Shown piece after piece: positions 1 to 5,198 of a stretch of DNA of 21,358 nucleotides. The notes under the pieces were generated by a model. It had not been told where the DNA came from and made no database searches. It saw only the letters and a program-made list of their open reading frames with translations. The position numbers were made by a program, and so were the translations under genes. The stretch's first letter is position 1. The number at the start of each line of letters is the position of its first letter. The DNA is from Porphyromonadaceae bacterium UBA7176 (GTDB lineage: Bacteria > Bacteroidota > Bacteroidia > Bacteroidales > Muribaculaceae): assembly GCA_002491245.1 (NCBI GenBank), contig DKVO01000010.1, positions 1 to 21,358 on the forward strand, in the 5' to 3' direction.

Positions 1-107
1 CGTTGCATAATAATTTGTGGTTTGATGGTTGATACTTTGGATTCGTGTGCATCGGTCAACTCGGTTGACTTGGATGCGAGTGTTGACGGAGATTTCTTCG
101 CAGTCAT
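1..107 (-). CDS. Partial gene at window edge, possible mobilization protein start
   Basis: An ATG at 105-107 on the minus strand opens a frame of 35 complete codons without a stop up to the left edge, so only the N-terminus is visible. It starts MTAKKSPSTLASKSTELTDA and is rich in Ser, Thr and Lys. It begins 11 bases after the Toprim gene stops, and the leader is A-rich as is usual in Bacteroidetes, so it looks like the next gene of the same operon. In related Bacteroides mobilizable elements the primase-like gene is often followed by mobilization genes (MobC, then relaxase). That assignment is an inference from position only, as no domain can be recognised in so short a piece. Confidence 0.5.
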   Translation of the reverse strand, partial: MTAKKSPSTLASKSTELTDAHESKVSTIKPQIIMQ

Positions 108-118
108 TGTTTTTCTGT

Positions 119-1186
119 TTATGAGGGTTTGTGAATAGTATCAGTATCCGGGTTGTACCGTTCAACTGACACAAGAGTGAGTTGCAGGTCATCAATGAGT
201 TTCTGCAACATCGGATTACGGCGTATCATAGATTGCAGGACAGCTTGGTCCGGCTCGATTTGCAGGAGATAGTCTGCTATGTCAAGTCCTGCTGTTCGCT
301 CGTTGTCAGTGGCAACTTCTTCAAGGTAGTTGAAGATACTTGCCTCGATACCGAGATTGCGGAGCAAACTCAGTTTCTGCCGCCACTGGTCGGCCGCGCC
401 GATGTCGGGATACAGGATAACCTGATGGCCTTTGAGAACACGGAGTGCATCAGTATTGAAGCATCCGTTTTTTCCGCCGGAAGCGAGCCACACATATTCG
501 GGCAGATAGTAAGCTGCCACAAGCGCGGTCTTTTCGCTTTCGACAATGGCGACCGGTTTGCCCCTGTTCTTCGGCAAAAGGTGTTCTCCGAAAAAGCATT
601 GACGCAAATTGAAATCCGGCAATCGCAACAACGAGTGAACCCATGTAACATGATTGAACGGCTCCTTTACGCGCTTACCCGTTTCTGCATCGTAGAGCAT
701 GACCTTACCTGTGCGGACACAGCATTTGATGTCAGTCTGCCAGAATACGCATGAGCCCGGCCAGTGCTTAGAGGTGCCGACGCGGTAATCTTTCATCAGC
801 CTGAGAGCGTCCTCTGCTCCGAACTTAGAGCGGAGGAAAAGAAAGAGATTGTTCTTCTCATAACCGTGCAGAGTCTGTGAAACAGTCTCTGCCGCGATTA
901 AGGATGTCGGCTTTCGCAGCTCGGTCGGCTTGGCTCGCCATGCTGACGGAGTGGCAAAATCGCAGTGCTTTGGCTTTGATTGCGGATTGCGCTCAAAGTA
1001 TTCCTTTGGCGTAAGATGATAGCCGCAACTCTGCTCATGGTCGCATCTTCCTACATCATCAGGAAACAAGATTTGTTTCTCGGTGTCGATGTAGCGGCTA
1101 AAACAGCGTTTCTTGTGGCAGGCGGGGCAAGTGTGCCGTGTCGCCACGCCCTTATAAGGCTGGAGCATGAATCGGTGTGCGTTCAT
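119..1186 (-). CDS. Zinc-ribbon/Toprim primase-like protein (DUF6371-like)
   Basis: A 355-residue protein. The N-terminus has a zinc-ribbon pattern with Cys20, Cys23, Cys48 and Cys54. The C-terminal half has a Toprim-like stretch: a hydrophobic strand leading to VESEKTALVA with Glu216, a Gly-Gly at 237-238, and LYPDIG with Asp261. The usual Toprim DxD is DIG here, so the second acidic residue is missing, although Asp266 is close by. The layout (zinc finger, then Toprim) resembles DnaG-type and mobile-element primases, and I believe this is the DUF6371 family seen in Bacteroides elements. Its likely role is priming or otherwise supporting replication of the excised or transferred element. It follows the DUF3987 gene in the same direction, about 90 bases downstream, with a repeat-rich spacer between. 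I am confident it is a real gene, moderately confident of the family, and less sure of activity because of the altered DxD. Confidence 0.8.
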   Translation of the reverse strand: MNAHRFMLQPYKGVATRHTCPACHKKRCFSRYIDTEKQILFPDDVGRCDHEQSCGYHLTPKEYFERNPQSKPKHCDFATPSAWRAKPTELRKPTSLIAAETVSQTLHGYEKNNLFLFLRSKFGAEDALRLMKDYRVGTSKHWPGSCVFWQTDIKCCVRTGKVMLYDAETGKRVKEPFNHVTWVHSLLRLPDFNLRQCFFGEHLLPKNRGKPVAIVESEKTALVAAYYLPEYVWLASGGKNGCFNTDALRVLKGHQVILYPDIGAADQWRQKLSLLRNLGIEASIFNYLEEVATDNERTAGLDIADYLLQIEPDQAVLQSMIRRNPMLQKLIDDLQLTLVSVERYNPDTDTIHKPS

Positions 1187-1199
1187 AGATTCTCCGAGA

Positions 1200-1278
1200 T
1201 TAGGGTCGCATTTTACGCATTATCCGCATTTTGGCGGGGAGAAAATGCAGAAAGTGCAGAAAATGCGGGGTTAGGGTC
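1200..1278. repeat. Inverted nonamer arrays forming a hairpin, flanked by 8-bp direct repeats
   Basis: Three 9-base units of the form nCGCATTTT occupy 1206-1232 (tcgcatttt, acgcattat, ccgcatttt). A 9-base spacer (ggcggggag) follows at 1233-1241. Three units in the opposite sense then fill 1242-1268 (aaaatgcag, aaagtgcag, aaaatgcgg). The two 27-base arrays can fold on each other as an imperfect hairpin, with the weakest match in the middle units. TTAGGGTC occurs on both sides, at 1200-1207 and 1271-1278. The right copy overlaps the stop codon of the DUF3987 gene. The element lies between two genes of one operon. It could be a tiny inserted palindromic element or an RNA structure controlling the downstream gene. 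Confidence 0.65.
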
Positions 1279-2647
1279 AAAGTTTGGAATAAACGCCATG
1301 ACGGACTTTCTGAAAGTGAATTCCGATAAATCTCCGAATAAAATCCTTGAATGTGCGCTCCGGCATGGAGTTGGCTGATGCAATCTCCACTCCCTGCTCT
1401 GTTGTGAACTCATCCGGCAGAGCCGTGATTACTGCCCTTTGCACTTCCGAAAGCGACAGATCGCGGATAATTCCCTGCACCCTTGTGGCTGTCGCCTTGA
1501 AGTAGTCCACGAGCGATATGGCGTTCTCTACCGATACAAGGTCTATTTCCTCTCTGTCGGCTTCGCCGCAGGCCCATCTCGCCATCTGCAATATCAGACA
1601 GAACCGTATGGCATGGAAATCGAATTTGTTATAAACTCCTTTAAGGGCATCACACTCCTCCCGGTTACATTCCTCGGTGTTCCGACGCTGCCATTCGTAA
1701 AGTCTCGCTTTCGCATCCGGCGCAAAGGGTAGGATGTTAGCTATGATATTTCCGTCTGTATCCGTTTCGTATGAGATAGCGACGAGCCTTTCTATAATCT
1801 GCGCCCATGCCTCTTCTATGTCGAAAGTCGGCTCTTTATCGCTCCACGGCTGTTTGTCCTGATTATGGGGTATGACAAACAGCAAGCGGTCGATAAAACC
1901 GTTGGATGTGCGGCTCCCTTGCGCAAGCTCGTTGAGAATACCGTTCTGGATTGTTCCCACCACCGAGATGAAAGGACGGCTGATATAGACCGAGTTCTTT
2001 ACTCCCTTGCGATCAGAGAAGGAAGGATTTGCGTTAAACAGCTTTAGCCAGTATTCTTCATCCGAACCTTTGTTGTATCGGTTGAAGTTCTTGAACCAGC
2101 CTGCAAGTTCATCATTCCACATACAGATGCCACGCAGATTCTGCGAGTGGATAAGCAACATCGCTTCGGGTGTCGCATCTGAAATCAGGAACCGTTTGCA
2201 GACAGGGGCGACAGGGTGAGGCTCTGAGCGTTCTTTTATAGGCAACTCGCGCTGACGCTCATATTCCTCACACGCCTTAATATAGGCGCGTGTTGCCATT
2301 CCGTCCAGCTCGGCGAACGGTCTGATGGCGAAATTCAGCGGATGCGACTTGCAGGCTCCCGGTCTTCCGACAAGAGCCATAAAAAGTATGGCACTCTCAT
2401 CCCATTTTCCTTTGAGCCGTGCGAAATGGGTGTTGCCGATGCCAAGTCCGACTGCCACGAGCATAGCTCCGGCAAGATAATCCACCGGATAGCCGTAACA
2501 GTCGTGTGCCTCCTTTACGATTATCTGAATCTTCAACGGCAACGCGCCCAGAGGAAAATCCCCGCCCCGGATACTTACACTCATATCGACGGCTTTGCCG
2601 AGTACGAGCATGGGGTCTATTCCATTATTTTCCGTTCTTGTCTCCAT
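1277..2647 (-). CDS. DUF3987-type P-loop protein of a mobile element
   Basis: A 456-residue protein with the layout of the DUF3987 family, which is common in Bacteroides integrative and mobilizable elements and in some prophages. A Walker A loop GRPGACKS lies at 94-101, after a hydrophobic strand (AILFMALV). A plausible Walker B is at ICMWNDELAGW, with Asp179 and Glu180. The C-terminal quarter is helical and may be a winged-helix end. The family is usually considered a replication-associated ATPase or helicase-like protein; its exact reaction is not established from this sequence. The start overlaps the end of the preceding helix-turn-helix gene by 23 bases, so the two are likely translationally coupled. 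The stop codon lies within the right copy of the TTAGGGTC repeat. The family call is fairly secure; the function is inferred from context. Confidence 0.85.
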   Translation of the reverse strand: METRTENNGIDPMLVLGKAVDMSVSIRGGDFPLGALPLKIQIIVKEAHDCYGYPVDYLAGAMLVAVGLGIGNTHFARLKGKWDESAILFMALVGRPGACKSHPLNFAIRPFAELDGMATRAYIKACEEYERQRELPIKERSEPHPVAPVCKRFLISDATPEAMLLIHSQNLRGICMWNDELAGWFKNFNRYNKGSDEEYWLKLFNANPSFSDRKGVKNSVYISRPFISVVGTIQNGILNELAQGSRTSNGFIDRLLFVIPHNQDKQPWSDKEPTFDIEEAWAQIIERLVAISYETDTDGNIIANILPFAPDAKARLYEWQRRNTEECNREECDALKGVYNKFDFHAIRFCLILQMARWACGEADREEIDLVSVENAISLVDYFKATATRVQGIIRDLSLSEVQRAVITALPDEFTTEQGVEIASANSMPERTFKDFIRRFIGIHFQKVRHGVYSKL

Positions 2648-2942
2648 GCAGTTCCAGTGTTTTCAATACATCTTCCTGACGGTAGAAAACTTTACGCCCA
2701 ACCTTTACCGCCTCAAGGTATCCGCTTTTGCGCCAGTTGTAGAGAGTGACCTCGCACACACCGAGTTTTTCCATGACCTCTTTGCGTGAGAGTAGAGTGG
2801 TCTGAGCAGCCGTCACCATTATGGGCAACATCTGCTCTTTCGTCAGTTCGATTACATTCTTGGCGAAATCGAACAGGTCTTGTGGAGTTACTGTCAGAGA
2901 GACATTGGCTCCGGTTTGTAAAATGCTAAGAATATCTGTCAT
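2625..2942 (-). CDS. Small helix-turn-helix protein (excisionase/MerR-like fold)
   Basis: A 105-residue protein. Residues 50-93 read as a winged helix-turn-helix of the excisionase/MerR-like 'helix_turn_helix domain 17' kind: TLLSRKEVMEKLGV, then the recognition helix region CEVTLYNWRKSGYL, then the wing AVKVGRKVFYRQEDV. The N-terminal 45 residues are a helical extension. Such proteins sit first in many Bacteroides mobile-element operons and act as DNA-binding regulators or directionality factors. Here it is the first gene of the minus-strand operon with the DUF3987 and Toprim genes, and a cluster of inverted repeats lies upstream. Autoregulation through those repeats is plausible but inferred. 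The fold is confident; whether it acts as a repressor, replication initiator or excision factor cannot be told. Confidence 0.85.
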   Translation of the reverse strand: MTDILSILQTGANVSLTVTPQDLFDFAKNVIELTKEQMLPIMVTAAQTTLLSRKEVMEKLGVCEVTLYNWRKSGYLEAVKVGRKVFYRQEDVLKTLELHGDKNGK

Positions 2943-3061
2943 TCAGAATCTCCTATATGTCGCCATTGTTATACCCGGTGACGAGAGGCAACTTTACCCG
3001 TAACCGTCGGCTGTTCCACTTGGAATAGCTGTGCAAAGAAAGCACAAAATTCGTGCTGTTG

Positions 3062-3069
3062 CAAATGTA
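3062..3069 (-). promoter_or_regulatory. Possible -7 box for the mobile-element operon
   Basis: TACATTTG on the minus strand fits the Bacteroidetes -7 consensus TAnnTTTG. No clear -33 TTTG is present at the usual 19-21 base distance; only a weak TTTA-like match lies near 3091-3094. It would drive the helix-turn-helix/DUF3987/Toprim operon with a leader of roughly 115 bases. The -7 box is seen in the sequence; promoter activity is inferred. Confidence 0.35.
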
Positions 3070-3094
3070 TAACACTGATTGACAGGCGATTAAA

Positions 3095-3139
3095 TTCGTT
3101 TCAGTTCGTAAACGAAGAAAACGAAGAATAACGAATTTA
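3095..3139. promoter_or_regulatory. Array of TTCGT/ACGAA half-sites upstream of the element operon
   Basis: Five copies of TTCGT or its complement ACGAA start at 3095, 3105, 3112, 3121 and 3131, mostly 9-10 bases apart and so on about the same face of the helix. The outer pair forms a perfect 10-bp inverted repeat, taaattcgtt at 3091-3100 and aacgaattta at 3130-3139. A further TTCGT is at 3050. The array lies between the start of the helix-turn-helix gene and the terminator of the neighbouring gene. It has the look of an operator, or of an iteron-like site for the element's replication proteins. The 2943-3191 stretch otherwise holds no gene that I can support. Confidence 0.5.
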
Positions 3140-3191
3140 TATGAGGCTGCCTCACGACTGACAACCTGACAAAATAGGTACTGCCATAGGG

Positions 3192-3241
3192 CAAAAAATG
3201 CCAAAAGCCACCTGAGAGCATTTGTCAGATGGCTTTTGGCA
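3192..3241 (-). terminator. Intrinsic terminator of the 324-residue gene
   Basis: On the minus strand a stem pairs 3225-3241 with 3199-3215 (17 positions with one mismatch, loop about 9 bases). The stem reads TGCCAAAAGCCATCTGAC on its first arm and is followed directly by six T residues (plus-strand A-run 3193-3198). It lies 21 bases past the stop codon at 3263, so it terminates the gene at 3263-4237 and insulates it from the operon to its left. Confidence 0.85.
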
Positions 3242-3262
3242 GATGATGAAAAACGGGTGTCT

Positions 3263-4237
3263 TTATACTGCTGCGTATGCCGGAAGATCGAGGAAATCTC
3301 TTATGTCGGCCAACTCCGCTTTGTTCTCCGGGAAATCTATTACCAGTCTGTTTTGTACCCTTGACATAAAGGTTCTGTGGGCATCCTGCACTCCACGCAC
3401 ATGGATTTTCTTATAACCGGCCTTTTCGCCGAAGGCTTCATCAAGGGCGGAATGGAATTCAACAATGGTGCAGCTGTGCAATACGTGAGCCTTGTCAAGC
3501 GCGATATAAAGCATAGCTATATCTTTGGCTCTTTTCTTGACAGTGACACGTTCTTCAATTAGTTCCAGCAAATAATCTTCTGTCAGAAGTTCTTTAAGCG
3601 GTTTTCGCTCGGCAGACCTCGTTTTAGGCTTTTTCTTTTCGGCGGTCTCGGCATTTTCAGTTTCATCAGCCGTTGACGCGGATTTGAATTTGCTTACGAT
3701 TTTAAGTGTCACAGTGGGGACTACGCCCAAATCATCTTGTTCTTCACAGAACTGTCGCCAATCATCTTCGGTACGGGCATCAATAGAGATACTGGTGTTG
3801 ATGATACCTTTGATTAGAAGTTTGGCAGCCATACGGCGCAGAAAGCTCATCTTTCCACTTCTGATGAGTTCCTCGCCAAGTTCGACCATGCACTCGAAAC
3901 TGCGCCCGCGAAAAAGCCACGCAAGCATCGGTGTAATCATGGAATCGGGCAGAGGGTTCTCAAAACCGGCAAGTAGTTTGTTGCCGATCTTAGCCTCATG
4001 CAGCATTTCTTCCAGATTCTTGAAGTCGGTTGCTCGGTCATCTTTCATACGCAATATTACGGCCTTCTTGAAGCCGGGGGCGAGTTTGCTCGCAAAATTA
4101 AATACTCGCTCAAATCCGATGCCATCGACCGAGTGCATCATCTCAGTGAAGTCACAGTATTCTTCATAGTTATTTGAAATCCACTCGTCGAGTAGCTCTT
4201 TGTGTCGTGGGGGTGGTGGGGTTGTGTCGGCGCTCAT
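3263..4237 (-). CDS. Mobile-element protein of unknown function
   Basis: A 324-residue soluble protein with no signal peptide or membrane segment. Residues 1-180 are mostly helical, with FKKAVILRMKDD and FRGRSFECMVELGEELIRSG as the most distinctive parts. A charged low-complexity linker around residues 190-215 (ENAETAEKKKPKTRS) separates it from a helical C-terminal domain that begins KPLKELLTEDYLLELIEERV. I do not recognise a catalytic motif. It resembles the hypothetical proteins carried by Bacteroides elements (possibly DUF6043), but I cannot confirm that. It is the gene nearest the tRNA attachment side, reads away from it, and has its own terminator. The start at 4237 is the only good ATG; no consensus promoter is visible upstream. 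Confidence 0.7.
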   Translation of the reverse strand: MSADTTPPPPRHKELLDEWISNNYEEYCDFTEMMHSVDGIGFERVFNFASKLAPGFKKAVILRMKDDRATDFKNLEEMLHEAKIGNKLLAGFENPLPDSMITPMLAWLFRGRSFECMVELGEELIRSGKMSFLRRMAAKLLIKGIINTSISIDARTEDDWRQFCEEQDDLGVVPTVTLKIVSKFKSASTADETENAETAEKKKPKTRSAERKPLKELLTEDYLLELIEERVTVKKRAKDIAMLYIALDKAHVLHSCTIVEFHSALDEAFGEKAGYKKIHVRGVQDAHRTFMSRVQNRLVIDFPENKAELADIRDFLDLPAYAAV

Positions 4238-4318
4238 TGGCTATGTAAAAATTAACGGGAGTCAACATTAACTCACGATTCTTAAAACATCCAATAGCGT
4301 TCACTTGTTCGCGCGATT

Positions 4319-4426
4319 GAATGTCGCCGACATTCAGCACAGACAAACGACATTCAAAAACATAAAATTTTAATGTCGGTGAGGTGTAAGATTCAGTTTG
4401 GTGGACAATTTGTGGACAAAACACCT
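4319..4426. repeat. Repeat-rich junction next to tRNA-Lys, candidate attachment region
   Basis: Two repeat families fill the non-coding stretch between the last element gene and the tRNA. AATGTCG or its complement occurs four times (4320-4326, 4328-4334, 4348-4354, 4372-4378). The first two form an 8-bp palindrome, gaatgtcg/cgacattc, with a single central base. GTGGACAA occurs as a direct repeat at 4401-4408 and 4412-4419, 11 bases apart, framed by aggtgt (4382-4387) and acacct (4421-4426). Tyrosine recombinase attachment sites at tRNA 3' ends typically carry such arm-type sites for integrase and excision proteins. The repeats are seen; their role is inferred. Confidence 0.5.
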
Positions 4427-4434
4427 ATAACGAA

Positions 4435-4469
4435 AAACTCAACTACTTATAAACCAAGTAGTTGAGTTT
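4435..4469 (-). terminator. Terminator downstream of tRNA-Lys
   Basis: AAACTCAACTACTT at 4435-4448 is the exact complement of AAGTAGTTGAGTTT at 4456-4469, giving a 14-bp perfect stem with a 7-base loop. On the minus strand it follows the tRNA 3' end by 5 bases, and its descending arm runs into five T residues, as expected of an intrinsic terminator. It could have been brought in with the element, because the tRNA 3' end is the likely crossover point. Confidence 0.75.
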
Positions 4470-4474
4470 AAAAT

Positions 4475-4550
4475 TGGTGACCCCGGAGAGGCTCGAACTC
4501 TCGACCCACTGATTAAGAGTCAGTTGCTCTACCAACTGAGCTACGGAGTC
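4475..4550 (-). tRNA. tRNA-Lys (anticodon CUU)
   Basis: A 76-base cloverleaf on the minus strand. The acceptor stem is GACTCCG paired with CGGGGTC (one G-T pair), and the D arm is GCTC...GAGC. The anticodon stem is ACTGA/TCAGT with loop CTCTTAA, so the anticodon is CTT, reading lysine AAG codons. The T arm is GAGAG/CTCTC with TTCGAGC, and the 3' CCA is encoded. The gene looks intact although it borders a mobile element, as expected when an element restores the 3' end on insertion. Confidence 0.97.
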
Positions 4551-4581
4551 ATTTGCATTGGTTTGTTTCTCAATTGCGGTG

Positions 4582-4613
4582 CAAAGTTAGGTACTTTTTA
4601 CGAACCATGCAAA
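4582..4613 (-). promoter_or_regulatory. Promoter of tRNA-Lys
   Basis: On the minus strand, TTTG (complement of 4610-4613) lies 20 bases before TAACTTTG (complement of 4582-4589). This matches the Bacteroidetes housekeeping promoter, -33 TTTG and -7 TAnnTTTG with a 19-21 base gap. The box ends 32 bases before the tRNA. The tRNA is therefore expressed independently of nrdG, which lies upstream on the same strand. Confidence 0.8.
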
Positions 4614-4667
4614 TTTTTTTGTTGTTTTTTTACTCTTCCTTCAAAAAAATCTTACGATGAATTTGTA

Positions 4668-5198
4668 TTATTCTCTTTTCCATTCCGTTACGATGCCATT
4701 TGTTCTGGTCGCATTGACGTCTACAAGACGTTGGTTCTCGCTGCCACGAAATAGTAGACCGTGACGGTGTTGGGCTGCGTCATAAGGGCCATCAACCAGG
4801 ACATCGATGTAGTCGAGTAGCTCGCGCATAGTGTCCGACTTCTCAACTTGAGAATAAGTGAAGCCAGTGTAGCACCATATCGATCGGCCGGATGCTTTGA
4901 GTTGTTTGGCGAGAGGTAGCAGTGCTTCGGCTTGATACATAGGGTCGCCACCTGAAAAAGTGACGTCAAAATCGTTGTAGTTTACTATCTCAAGTATCTC
5001 GTCCGTCGTCATGTCATGGCCGGCATCAAAGGGCCATGTCGACGGATTATGGCATCCGGGGCAATGGTGTGCACACCCGGCAAAGTATATTGATGTGCGT
5101 AGCCCCGGGCCGTCGACACTGGTACCTTCCACAATGTCGACGACGCGTAGGGTATTATTTATGTACGACACGGTCGTTGAGTTCGGCAAGTTTGGCAT
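4668..5198 (-). CDS. nrdG: Anaerobic ribonucleoside-triphosphate reductase activating protein
   Basis: A 176-residue radical SAM enzyme. It uses S-adenosylmethionine and a [4Fe-4S] cluster to place the glycyl radical on NrdD. The cluster motif is CAHHCPGC, with Cys42, Cys46 and Cys49 (CX3CX2C). It is followed by HNPSTW and by FSGGDPMYQ, the SAM-binding GGDP typical of NrdG. Length fits the family (about 155-180). The gene overlaps the end of nrdD by 44 bases if the ATG at 5198 is used. A GTG at residue 10 (5169-5171) is an alternative, since homology seems to begin near LRVVDIVEGT. It is the second gene of an nrdDG operon, and the stop is 118 bases before the tRNA-Lys gene. Confidence 0.95.
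   Translation of the reverse strand: MPNLPNSTTVSYINNTLRVVDIVEGTSVDGPGLRTSIYFAGCAHHCPGCHNPSTWPFDAGHDMTTDEILEIVNYNDFDVTFSGGDPMYQAEALLPLAKQLKASGRSIWCYTGFTYSQVEKSDTMRELLDYIDVLVDGPYDAAQHRHGLLFRGSENQRLVDVNATRTNGIVTEWKRE

Noticed and set aside
182..754. A 190-residue open frame on the plus strand opposite the Toprim gene
   Set aside because: It is antisense to a gene with recognisable zinc and Toprim motifs, and its own protein shows no domain or signal.
1213..1413. A small minus-strand frame with a repetitive end (SALSAFSPRQNADNA)
   Set aside because: The repetitive peptide is just the nonamer hairpin read as protein, and most of the frame overlaps the DUF3987 gene.
4170..4424. An 84-residue minus-strand frame next to tRNA-Lys
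   Set aside because: It overlaps the 324-residue gene by 68 bases and runs through the repeat cluster. The protein has no recognisable feature, so it is probably non-coding.
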